Part shown: positions 1 to 5,810 of the stretch, one piece after another
Layout of the letters: each line of letters begins with the position of its first letter
Position numbering within the stretch: position 1 is the stretch's first letter
Assembly (NCBI GenBank): GCA_020629335.1
Contig: JAHDDN010000348.1
Span: 1-5,950, forward strand
Length of the DNA: 5,950 nt
Direction of reading: 5' to 3'
Source of the DNA: Chitinophagales bacterium
Lineage (GTDB): Bacteria; Bacteroidota; Bacteroidia; Chitinophagales; UBA2359
The notes under the pieces: generated by a model
Told to the model about the DNA's origin: nothing
The model's input: only the letters and a program-made list of their open reading frames with translations
Database searches by the model: none
Program-made: the position numbers and the translations under genes

Positions 1-388
1 CTACTTTATTGACAACTACTAAAGGTGTTAAGCCTAATTCAATCATCTTAGAAGTAACAAAACGAGTTTGAGGCATTGGGCCTTCAAAAGCATCTACTAA
101 TAGTACACAACCATCAGCCATTTTCAATACTCTCTCCACCTCACCGCCAAAATCGGCGTGACCTGGTGTATCGATGATATTGATTTTAGTGCCTTTATAT
201 CTAACAGAAACGTTTTTGGAGGTAATTGTAATCCCTCTTTCACGCTCTAAGTCATTATTGTCCAAGATCAACTCGCCAATCTCTTCATGCTCTTTAAACA
301 GCTTAGTATGATGAAAAATCTTGTCTACTAAGGTTGTTTTACCATGATCGACGTGTGCAATAATGGCAATGTTTCTAATTTCTGACAT
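1..388 (-). CDS. typA: Translational GTPase TypA/BipA, N-terminal 129 codons (runs off left edge)
   Basis: Reading from ATG at 388-386, the protein starts [20 protein letters not shown]. This carries the P-loop AHVDHGKTT (residues 11-19), the switch I stretch ERERGITI (48-55), DTPGH (73-77) and the start of NKxD at 127-128, where the window ends. The stretch [11 protein letters not shown] (77-87) followed by [10 protein letters not shown] (103-112) is typical of TypA/BipA; LepA, EF-G and EF-Tu differ here. The family is known as ribosome-binding GTPases of about 600 residues, with roles in 50S assembly and growth under stress or cold. Only about a fifth of the gene is seen, so the later domains cannot be checked. 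The start is supported by a promoter box 24 nt upstream and by the family's usual N-terminus. The leader is A-rich with no Shine-Dalgarno sequence. Confidence 0.96.
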   Translation of the reverse strand, partial: MSEIRNIAIIAHVDHGKTTLVDKIFHHTKLFKEHEEIGELILDNNDLERERGITITSKNVSVRYKGTKINIIDTPGHADFGGEVERVLKMADGCVLLVDAFEGPMPQTRFVTSKMIELGLTPLVVVNKV

Positions 389-411
389 TGTTTTTTATTC
401 TTTTTGAGGCG

Positions 412-419
412 CAAAGGTA
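412..419 (-). promoter_or_regulatory. typA promoter, -7 box TACCTTTG
   Basis: On the minus strand this reads TACCTTTG, an exact match to the Bacteroidota primary-sigma -7 consensus TAnnTTTG. A -33 element is weak: TATG at 17 nt spacing (437-440) is the best candidate. The box ends 23 nt before the typA ATG, so transcription would start near 406 and leave a leader of under 20 nt. The eleven bases around it, GC(G/A)CAAAGGTAA on the plus strand, are nearly identical to those ahead of leuS. Confidence 0.75.
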
Positions 420-465
420 AGCTTTTATTGTATAAACATACTATCCCCCCCTTTTTTTTAATTGC

Positions 466-497
466 AAGTTTACTAAATTTTAAAGTTTAGTAAACTT
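466..497. repeat. Perfect 12-bp dyad upstream of typA promoter
   Basis: AAGTTTACTAAA (466-477) and TTTAGTAAACTT (486-497) are perfect reverse complements around an 8-nt spacer. The dyad lies about 60-90 nt upstream of the inferred typA transcription start and 6 nt from the end of the 504-678 element. It is not followed by a T-run on either strand, so a plain intrinsic terminator is doubtful. A protein-binding site or an old element end are alternatives. Its centre contains TTTAAAGTTT (479-488), repeated directly at 511-520 and inverted at 662-671. Confidence 0.6.
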
Positions 498-503
498 AAT
501 TAT

Positions 504-678
504 GAACTCATTTAAAGTTTTATGGTGAAGCTGAAAGCCTGTCCTGTAAGGATCAGCTAAATTTTCGTAGTTCAAGGCATTTTTGAGGTGCATAGCAGCG
601 CTACGGACCGAAAAAATAACGCAGAAATACGGAAATTTAGCGATTTTTTAAGCCAGCAGAAAAACTTTAAACGAGTTC
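504..678. repeat. 175-bp MITE-like element with 18-bp terminal inverted repeats
   Basis: The ends GAACTCATTTAAAGTTTT (504-521) and its partner at 661-678 match as inverted repeats at 17 of 18 positions; the exception is A510/C672. TAT stands directly outside both ends (501-503, 679-681), which could be a 3-bp target duplication, although three bases can match by chance. Inside lies a second, longer hairpin (556-641). There is no open reading frame of note, so it would be non-autonomous. It fills almost the whole spacer between the TerC stop and the typA upstream region, starting 12 nt past that stop. An alternative is a large transcribed hairpin that acts as a 3' end for the TerC mRNA. The structure is plain in the sequence; calling it a transposable element is inference. 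Confidence 0.6.
556..641. other. Long imperfect hairpin nested in the 504-678 element
   Basis: GCTAAATTTTCGTA (556-569) pairs with TACGGAAATTTAGC (628-641) at 14 positions, one of them a T-G wobble (565/632). The pairing resumes inward with TTC/GAA (571-573/624-626), GC/GC (577-578/621-622), ATTTTT/AAAAAT (579-584/612-617), GGT/ACC (587-589/607-609), and ends in TAGC-AGC-GCTA (593-603). The helix would be about 86 nt with several internal loops. Such interrupted pairing resembles a decayed palindromic repeat or a structured RNA; the sequence does not say which. Confidence 0.6.
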
Positions 679-689
679 TATGTATGTAT

Positions 690-1523
690 TTATGATTTAC
701 GCACAGCTTCTTCTGTCATTTGTTGTTTGAATTTTACTGGTTTGTGTACTTTTCTTAGACGCATATTCAATGCCTCGACACATAATGAGAAGAATATCGC
801 AAAGTATAGGTATCCTTTAGGTATAGCACCAACTTTCTGGCCAAAGGCTTCAAAGTGAGCCAAATGCGCACCTTCCATGATCAACATAAAGCCAATCAAG
901 ATCAAAAATGCCATTCCCAACATTTGTACGGATGGGTGCTTATTGACAAATCGACCAACTGGGCCAGCAAATAGCATCATTACTCCAATGGAAAGAATGA
1001 CCGCTGTAATCATAATTGGAAGCGCTCCTTCTACTCCATTCGTCATCCCTACTGCAGTAAGGATAGAATCAAAGGAGAAAACGATATTAATTAAGCATAT
1101 CTGAAAGATCACCGAACCTAAAGTAGCCTTCCCTCCCTTTTTATTCTGGGCGGCTATCTCTTCTTCAACAGTTGCCCCTTCTAACTTATGATGTATCTCT
1201 GAAGTACTCTTATAAAGAAGAAACAAGCCCCCTGCGATCAAAATTAAACTCTGACCCGAAAATCCTCCATGTGCAAAAGAAGTATCTATATGAAACAAAG
1301 GTGCTGACATCGCTATCAAGTAAGAAATACCAAATAGCAACAAGATACGCATGACCATTGCTAATATCAATCCAATATTTGTGGCCTTATCTTGTTCTTT
1401 ATCATCTAATTTGTTAGCTGCAATTGTGATGAAAATGATATTATCAATTCCCAATACAATTTCCATAAAAGTCAGCATGGATAGACTGATCCATACTTCG
1501 GGGTTCGTAAGTAATTCTAACAT
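690..1523 (-). CDS. TerC-family integral membrane protein (probable metal/Mn2+ export)
   Basis: This 277-residue protein has the two TerC family signatures: EIVLGIDNIIFI (21-32) and NIVFSFDSILTAVG (146-159). The acidic residues E21, D27 and D152 sit inside membrane helices where metal binding is expected. About seven hydrophobic segments are visible, near 10-34, 51-72, 91-105, 136-160, 168-188, 200-217 and 235-253, with a charged cytosolic-looking loop at 106-135 and a basic tail. There is no CBS or CorC-like domain after the membrane part, so it is the short form. Members are named after tellurite resistance, but Bacillus and E. coli homologues are tied to manganese export; the substrate here is inferred. 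The ATG at 1523-1521 gives the usual N-terminus and lies 33 nt from a promoter-like box. It follows ppa by 55 bp, so read-through from ppa is possible. Confidence 0.93.
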   Translation of the reverse strand: MLELLTNPEVWISLSMLTFMEIVLGIDNIIFITIAANKLDDKEQDKATNIGLILAMVMRILLLFGISYLIAMSAPLFHIDTSFAHGGFSGQSLILIAGGLFLLYKSTSEIHHKLEGATVEEEIAAQNKKGGKATLGSVIFQICLINIVFSFDSILTAVGMTNGVEGALPIMITAVILSIGVMMLFAGPVGRFVNKHPSVQMLGMAFLILIGFMLIMEGAHLAHFEAFGQKVGAIPKGYLYFAIFFSLCVEALNMRLRKVHKPVKFKQQMTEEAVRKS

Positions 1524-1555
1524 TAGTATAGGTTTGCTTGCTTAATTCAGAGGTG

Positions 1556-1563
1556 CGAATGTA
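1556..1563 (-). promoter_or_regulatory. Possible TerC promoter, -7-like box TACATTCG
   Basis: On the minus strand TACATTCG fits TAnnTTTG with one change (T to C at position 7). No convincing -33 TTG is found at 17-20 nt, where the sequence already overlaps the end of ppa. If used, the leader would be about 26 nt. Co-transcription with ppa is an equally good explanation. Confidence 0.35.
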
Positions 1564-1578
1564 TGATCAATTAGCTAT

Positions 1579-2322
1579 TCAGTCATTCATTAGATTATCC
1601 TGATCAGCCAAGGCTTTTTGCCAACTCTGACCATAGTTAATCGCTTCTAAGATATTGACTGACATTTGGCTTTCTAAGTTACCAAATTTTGCTTTATAAT
1701 CTGCTTGACTTCTTCTAATCACTTCTAATGCCTCTTCTCGCCCATAAACATGTGTAATTTCACACTTTTGAGGAGAATCAGGCATTTGCTTATAAGTTAA
1801 GAAATAGTGCTTTAATCGCTCTATAATGGCATTCGGGCAATGATCAATATCATCCCAATCCTTATAGACTTCATCGCCCTTTAAAACCGCAATGATTTTA
1901 TCATCTGCTTCTCCACCATCTATCATTCGCAATCCGCCAATTGGTATAGCAGGTACAAGTATATTGCCATGCGTAACATTACGCTCAGTCAATACACAAA
2001 TATCTAATGGATCTTTATCTCCGACAATATCTCTTCGCCCTGTTTGCTCCATACAGAATTCTGCTACGCCTTGATCACAGTAAGTCTGAGGTACAAAGCC
2101 ATAGAGCGAAGGAATAATATTAGAGAATTTCTGCGGTCGATCTACTTTTAAATAGCCAGTAGCTTTGTCTACTTCATACTTTACCGTATCTGAGGGTACG
2201 ATCTCAATAAAAGTTTGAATCACCTCTGGTGCCTCCTCTCCTATTGATACGCCATGCCACGGATGAGACTTATATCTCAACCCTATCAGTTTCCACATTT
2301 TCGAAAACGCATCATTTGCCAT
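1579..2322 (-). CDS. ppa: Inorganic pyrophosphatase, family I, long form
   Basis: The enzyme hydrolyses pyrophosphate to phosphate in the cytosol, pulling biosynthetic reactions such as tRNA charging forward. The 247 residues align with the E. coli enzyme at every active-site position I can place: K48 and E50 (VKYEVDK), R62 (VDR), the metal-binding D102/D104/D107 in GDKDPLDIC, D135 and D140 plus K142 (IDGGEADDK), and Y177-K178 (LTYKQ). The signature has K at its second position, where G, S, N or D is usual. It is about 70 residues longer than the E. coli form (about 175), with roughly 30 extra at the N-terminus and a long helical-looking C-terminus from about 195. The N-terminal HPWHGVSIG stretch resembles a lineage-specific subfamily. 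The gene lies 264 bp downstream of leuS, with repeat A between. I see no promoter box of its own. Confidence 0.95.
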   Translation of the reverse strand: MANDAFSKMWKLIGLRYKSHPWHGVSIGEEAPEVIQTFIEIVPSDTVKYEVDKATGYLKVDRPQKFSNIIPSLYGFVPQTYCDQGVAEFCMEQTGRRDIVGDKDPLDICVLTERNVTHGNILVPAIPIGGLRMIDGGEADDKIIAVLKGDEVYKDWDDIDHCPNAIIERLKHYFLTYKQMPDSPQKCEITHVYGREEALEVIRRSQADYKAKFGNLESQMSVNILEAINYGQSWQKALADQDNLMND

Positions 2323-2362
2323 AATTTCTTTTTTTCTTTTTTCTACGAAATTTCTATTTCTT

Positions 2363-2516
2363 TGGGGCTTCCCCTTCGGGTCGGGCTGTCCGCTATTATG
2401 TAGCTATGTGTCTGCTATTCCGCTAAGGCTCATTGGTCTGCCCTGCGGGCCAGCCTGCATGATCCTAAGCTTCATAAGCAGCCTCATATACGCTACATAC
2501 CGCTTCCATCCCTAAG
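2363..2516. repeat. Interspersed structured repeat, copy A (leuS-ppa spacer)
   Basis: The copy starts with GGGGCTTCCCC (2364-2374) and CCC-TTC-GGG (2372-2380), continues with the conserved GGGTCGGGCTGTCCG (2378-2392), and ends with CTTCCATCCCT (2503-2513). The long-range stem TATGTAGC (2397-2404) with GCTACATA (2492-2499) closes a domain of about 100 nt. That domain includes AGGCT/AGCCT (2426-2430/2452-2456) with a GCCC-TGC-GGGC hairpin inside it (2440-2450), and separately GCTT-CAT-AAGC (2469-2479). Copy B at 5521-5733 shares order, ends and stem. It has no coding potential I can support. It lies downstream of leuS and upstream of ppa, so it would be in the leuS 3' region. Function is unknown: a repetitive palindromic element, a transcribed RNA, or an mRNA-end structure are all open. 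Confidence 0.75.
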
Positions 2517-2522
2517 CCAATT

Positions 2523-2574
2523 AACTATGAATGAATCTCTAAGCAATGACAAAACTTATTCATCATTTATAGTT
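2523..2574. repeat. Imperfect 12-bp inverted repeat just past the leuS stop
   Basis: AACTATGAATGA (2523-2534) pairs with TCATTTATAGTT (2563-2574), with a single G-T pair at 2529/2568 and a 28-nt loop. In the leuS mRNA this hairpin would begin 13 nt after the stop codon. It lacks a GC-rich stem and a T-run, so terminator activity is doubtful. Confidence 0.4.
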
Positions 2575-2591
2575 CATCATTCATCATTATA
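2559..2591. repeat. Degenerate 7-bp tandem repeat at the leuS 3' end
   Basis: TTCATCATT occurs at 2559, 2573 and 2580, in register with a 7-bp unit: ttcatca, tttatag, ttcatca, ttcatca, ttatata. The last unit holds the leuS stop codon (2587-2589). It is short and imperfect, and lies between the leuS end and repeat A. Confidence 0.5.
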
Positions 2592-5364
2592 TAACGATAT
2601 TGATAATCCGACCAGGTACATAAATAAACTTCTTAGGAGCTTGTCCGTTCAACCAAGAATTAATGGTTTCATCTCCCAATACGACTGGCTCGACTTCTGC
2701 TTGAGAAACACCCAATGGCAAGTCTATTTTTGTACGCACTTTACCATTCACCGAAATCGGATATTGATAAGTGGCCTCTGTTAATACGGATTCATCATGC
2801 TCAGGATACATTGCTGTATGCACACTTCCCTCTTTTTCCATCTTTTGCCACAATTCTTCTGTTAAAAATGGGGCAAATGGAGCTAAAAGGATCACCAAAG
2901 GCTCCAAAATAGCTTTTTTGTGGCATTTTAACTTTTGTAACTCATTGACACAAACCATAAATGCGCTTACACAGGTATTGAAAGAAAAACGATCAATATC
3001 TTCATTGACTTTCTTAATGGCTTTGTGCAATGCCTTTAACTCTGCTTCATTGGGCTTTTCGTCAGTTAAAATCAGGCCGTTTTCATCGCAAAACAAACGC
3101 CAGAATTTGCGCAAAAACTTCATAGTGCCTTCAATGCCTTGTGAAATCCATGGTTTAGCATCCTCGATTGGGCCTAAGAACATTTGGTACATACGGAAGC
3201 AGTCGGCCCCATACTTCTCTACCATTTCGTTTGGATCAATGGTATTGTGATAGCGCTTAGACATCTTCTCTACTTCATGCCCACAGATGTATTTTCCATC
3301 TTCTAAAATGAATGTCGCATCATTTAAGTCTGGACGCCAATTTTTGAAGGCTTCTATATCTAACACATCATGCATATCTACATACGCAATCTTAGCGTGA
3401 ATGGGTGTTACATCATAATCATCTTTCAAGCCAGCCGAAACATATTGATTGGTACCTTTAATACGGTAAGCGATACTTGAACGCCCTTGAATCATGCCTT
3501 GATTAATCAATTTTTTGAAGGGCTCCTTCGTTGTCACCCAACCCATATCATAGAAAAATTTGTGCCAAGTACGTGAGTAGATCAAATGACCAACAGCATG
3601 CTCAGCCCCTCCAATGTATAAGTCTACACTTTGCCAATATTTTTCTGCTTCTGGAGATACAAATGCCTCCTCATTATGCGGGTCCATGTAACGTAAGAAA
3701 TACCAACTCGAACCAGCATAGCCAGGCATGGTATCTGACTCCCGAATGTCGCCATTTTCTAAACTCATCCAGTCTGTTACATTGGCTAATGGAGAACGCC
3801 CATCACCTGATGGCTTATAACTCTCTACATCCGGCAAATCTAAGGGCAATTCACTAACCGCCAATGGATAAGGAACGGCATCTGCTGCATCCGACTTATA
3901 TTTAATCGGGAAAGGCTCACCCCAATAACGTTGTCGGCTAAATCCTGCATCTCTTAAACGATAGTTGATTTTTCCTTGACCAATGCCTTTTGATTCCAAA
4001 CGATTAATGACTTCTTGTATAGCATCAGGAACTTCCATGCCATTCAAAAAGTCCGAATTAATCATAATCCCCAACTTATCTGAACGATCTGCTCCTGGAT
4101 ACTTAGATTTGTCAATAATATCTATGATAGGTATCTCAAATTTATCTGCGAAGGCATTATCTCTATCGTCATCAGAAGGTACAGCCATGATAGCCCCAGT
4201 ACCATAAGAAGCCAATACATATTCGCTAATCCAAATAGGCACTTTCTCATTAGTAAATGGATGAATGGCATAAGCACCCGTAAATGCACCAGTAACAGTC
4301 TTCACTTCCGATATACGTTCTCTTTCTGAACGCTTGTTTACATAAGTGAGATAATCCTCTATGGCTTGCCTCTGATCGTCTGTCGTGATTTCTGCTACTA
4401 AGTCATGCTCAGGCGCTAATACCATAAAGGTGGCCCCAAATATGGTGTCTGGACGCGTCGTAAATATCTCAAACGTCTGATCCGAATCTGCTAATTGGAA
4501 ATGAATAGAGGCTCCTTGAGACTTTCCTATCCAATTGCGCTGTTGCTCCTTTAAAGAATTAGAAAAATCCACTTCTTCCAAACCTGTTAATAAACGCTCT
4601 GCATAAGCCGTCGTACGCAAAAACCATTGTCGCAAACGCTTTTTCTCTACTGGGTGGCCTCCACGTTCTGAAACGCCTTCTTTTACTTCATCATTGGCTA
4701 ATACCGTTCCCAATGCCTCACAATACCATATATCTGAATAGCCTTGATAAGCAATACGGTAATTCATCAAAATACGCATTTGATCGTCTTCGCTCATAGC
4801 CGTCCATTCTTCTGCTGTAAATGGCTCATGCTCATCTGCACTAGCATTGGCAGCGGCACTACCCCCTGAAGCAAATTTGGCAATCAAGCCATTGATGTGT
4901 TCAGCTTTATCATTATCTATATTATACCAAGCATCAAATAACTGCAAGAAACACCATTGTGTCCACTTATAGTACTTAGGATCACAAGTAGAAACTTGAC
5001 GATTCCAATCATAAGAAAAGCCTAAATTTTTCAACTGATTCTTGAAGTAACCAATATTATCTTCCATCGCTTTTCGAGGATGTAAGCCATTCTCAATGGC
5101 ATATTGCTCTGCTGGCAAGCCAAATGCATCAAATCCCATTGGATGTAAGACATTGAATCCTTTCAGCCGCTTGAAACGTGCATATATGTCTGAGGCTACA
5201 TATCCTAAGGGGTGTCCTACATGTAATCCAGCTCCAGAAGGGTAAGGAAACATATCTAATACATAATACTTAGGTCGATCCGTATCATTACTTATATTAT
5301 ACAATCCTGTCTCTTCCCAATGTTGTTGCCATTTGGGCTCAATCTCCCGAAAATTATAATCCAT
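2587..5364 (-). CDS. leuS: Leucyl-tRNA synthetase
   Basis: This cytosolic class Ia synthetase of 925 residues attaches leucine to tRNA-Leu. Seen in order are YPSGAGLHVGH with the HIGH box at 48-51, and the CP1 editing domain (about 224-420) with TTRPDT (302-307, matching the E. coli discriminator T252 at T307) and GTGAIMAVP (388-396) leading to R401-D402, the conserved editing aspartate. Next come RQRYWG (478-482), YIGGAEHA (583-590), a leucine-specific insertion (about 625-690), the KMSKS loop as KMSKR (700-704), a helical anticodon-binding region (about 745-870) and the C-terminal tRNA-elbow domain. The start at 5364 (MDYNFREIEPKW) is the family N-terminus. The in-frame ATG at 5415 lies upstream of the promoter box and adds 17 residues of no family similarity. 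An Ala/Ser-rich linker (165-177) is notable. All catalytic parts are present and there is no frameshift. Confidence 0.97.
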   Translation of the reverse strand: MDYNFREIEPKWQQHWEETGLYNISNDTDRPKYYVLDMFPYPSGAGLHVGHPLGYVASDIYARFKRLKGFNVLHPMGFDAFGLPAEQYAIENGLHPRKAMEDNIGYFKNQLKNLGFSYDWNRQVSTCDPKYYKWTQWCFLQLFDAWYNIDNDKAEHINGLIAKFASGGSAAANASADEHEPFTAEEWTAMSEDDQMRILMNYRIAYQGYSDIWYCEALGTVLANDEVKEGVSERGGHPVEKKRLRQWFLRTTAYAERLLTGLEEVDFSNSLKEQQRNWIGKSQGASIHFQLADSDQTFEIFTTRPDTIFGATFMVLAPEHDLVAEITTDDQRQAIEDYLTYVNKRSERERISEVKTVTGAFTGAYAIHPFTNEKVPIWISEYVLASYGTGAIMAVPSDDDRDNAFADKFEIPIIDIIDKSKYPGADRSDKLGIMINSDFLNGMEVPDAIQEVINRLESKGIGQGKINYRLRDAGFSRQRYWGEPFPIKYKSDAADAVPYPLAVSELPLDLPDVESYKPSGDGRSPLANVTDWMSLENGDIRESDTMPGYAGSSWYFLRYMDPHNEEAFVSPEAEKYWQSVDLYIGGAEHAVGHLIYSRTWHKFFYDMGWVTTKEPFKKLINQGMIQGRSSIAYRIKGTNQYVSAGLKDDYDVTPIHAKIAYVDMHDVLDIEAFKNWRPDLNDATFILEDGKYICGHEVEKMSKRYHNTIDPNEMVEKYGADCFRMYQMFLGPIEDAKPWISQGIEGTMKFLRKFWRLFCDENGLILTDEKPNEAELKALHKAIKKVNEDIDRFSFNTCVSAFMVCVNELQKLKCHKKAILEPLVILLAPFAPFLTEELWQKMEKEGSVHTAMYPEHDESVLTEATYQYPISVNGKVRTKIDLPLGVSQAEVEPVVLGDETINSWLNGQAPKKFIYVPGRIINIVI

Positions 5365-5403
5365 TTTTATACAGTTTTGGTTTGCGTGCTTAAAAAAGCA
5401 GCA

Positions 5404-5411
5404 CAAAGGTA
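5404..5411 (-). promoter_or_regulatory. leuS promoter, -7 box TACCTTTG
   Basis: TACCTTTG on the minus strand matches TAnnTTTG exactly and is the same octamer as at typA. A TTTT run at about 19 nt spacing is the only -33 candidate. The box ends 40 nt before the leuS ATG at 5364, giving a leader of about 33 nt. The box decides the start codon, because the upstream in-frame ATG (5415-5413) would not be transcribed from it. Confidence 0.75.
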
Positions 5412-5484
5412 ACAAATACCTGTTTAACCGAAAAATCTGTAGTTTGATTCCTTATTAAGTAATGATTTTTTTGTAATATTTAAA

Positions 5485-5535
5485 AAATGGGGCTTTTTCT
5501 TGATTGGATTAAGGTTTTTATGGCGTGCCCCATTT
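5485..5535 (-). other. Alternative 9-bp stem followed by T-run
   Basis: AAATGGGGC (5485-5493) is the exact reverse complement of GCCCCATTT (5527-5535), with a 33-nt loop. On the minus strand the second arm runs into further T residues (5482-5484), a terminator-like arrangement just before the leuS promoter. The large loop weakens the case. The same 5527-5535 arm is also used by the 21-bp palindrome at 5529-5599, so the two structures exclude each other. Confidence 0.3.
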
Positions 5536-5733
5536 ATTTTTTGGCCATTTTGTAGGGGCGCTACCTATGTGTGCGCCCAATGGCCAAAAAATAAATGGGT
5601 CGGGCTGTCCGTTCTTATGTGGCTGTTCACCTCCTACTTCGCTAAGTGCTGCTTGTCTGCTAAAGCCAGCCTTCGCATCACTAAGCTACGTAAGTCGGTT
5701 CTCAACGCCACATACCACTTCCATCCCTCACGC
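5521..5733. repeat. Interspersed structured repeat, copy B, with palindromic insert
   Basis: Shared with copy A in the same orientation are TGG.G.T.CCCC at the start, GGGTCGGGCTGTCCG (5597-5611), TTCGCTAAG-like and GTCTGC/CCAGCCT blocks in the middle, and CTTCCATCCCT (5718-5728) at the end. The long-range stem is TATGTGGC (5616-5623) with GCCACATA (5707-5714); the changed pair relative to A is compensated (A2402-T2494 becomes G5621-C5709). An internal stem GCTGCTT/AAGCCAGC (5648-5654/5663-5670, one bulged C) sits where A has its AGGCT/AGCCT stem. Apparent plus-strand reading frames crossing 5500-5769 follow the repeat and resemble no protein I know. It lies upstream of the leuS promoter, probably in the 3' region of a gene beyond the right edge. 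Confidence 0.75.
5529..5599. repeat. Perfect 21-bp palindrome with inner GC stem
   Basis: The arms 5529-5549 (CCCATTTATTTTTTGGCCAT plus T) and 5579-5599 are perfect reverse complements over 21 bp. Within the 29-nt loop, GGGCGC (5556-5561) pairs with GCGCCC (5573-5578), which abuts the outer arm directly. This gives 27 bp of helix with a 6-nt bulge on one side and an 11-nt tip. The outermost CCC/GGG corresponds to the CCC-TTC-GGG hairpin of copy A, so 5532-5596 looks like an expansion of that hairpin's loop. No T-run follows, which argues against a simple terminator. Confidence 0.8.
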
Positions 5734-5776
5734 TTTTTGAGTAATAAGTATATTAGAAATAGATCGTAGACATGAG

Positions 5777-5810
5777 AAAAATTGTTGCCTACAACTTCAA
5801 TTGTGGGCAA
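5777..5810 (-). terminator. Candidate leftward intrinsic terminator
   Basis: TTGCCTACAA (5785-5794) and TTGTGGGCAA (5801-5810) form a 10-bp stem with one mismatch and a 6-nt loop. On the minus strand the stem is followed, after CAA, by TTTTT (5781-5777) with C and T next. This would end transcription of a leftward gene lying beyond the right edge. The stem is only moderately GC-rich, so confidence is limited. Confidence 0.4.

Noticed and set aside
1529..1536. Plus-strand TAGGTTTG, a match to the -7 promoter consensus
   Set aside because: No plus-strand gene follows; it would only make RNA antisense to ppa. A four-base fixed core of this kind occurs by chance in AT-rich DNA.
1524..1578. A manganese-sensing yybP-ykoY riboswitch ahead of the TerC gene
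   Set aside because: These riboswitches often precede TerC-family genes, but only 55 bp separate ppa and TerC, too little for the aptamer, and no fitting stems are seen.
2771..3250. 159-codon plus-strand open frame opposite leuS
   Set aside because: It is antisense to a complete, well-conserved synthetase gene, with no recognisable protein features and no promoter; it is a shadow of the leuS codons.
5365..5415. A longer leuS starting at ATG 5415-5413, adding 17 residues (MLPLCCFFKHANQNCIK)
   Set aside because: The start lies upstream of the TACCTTTG box at 5404-5411, so it would not be in the transcript, and the added residues do not match the LeuRS family N-terminus.
5500..5769. Plus-strand open frames of 71-89 codons across repeat B
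   Set aside because: They coincide with the palindrome and repeat B, and the matching region in copy A does not keep the same reading frame. The residues look like no protein family.
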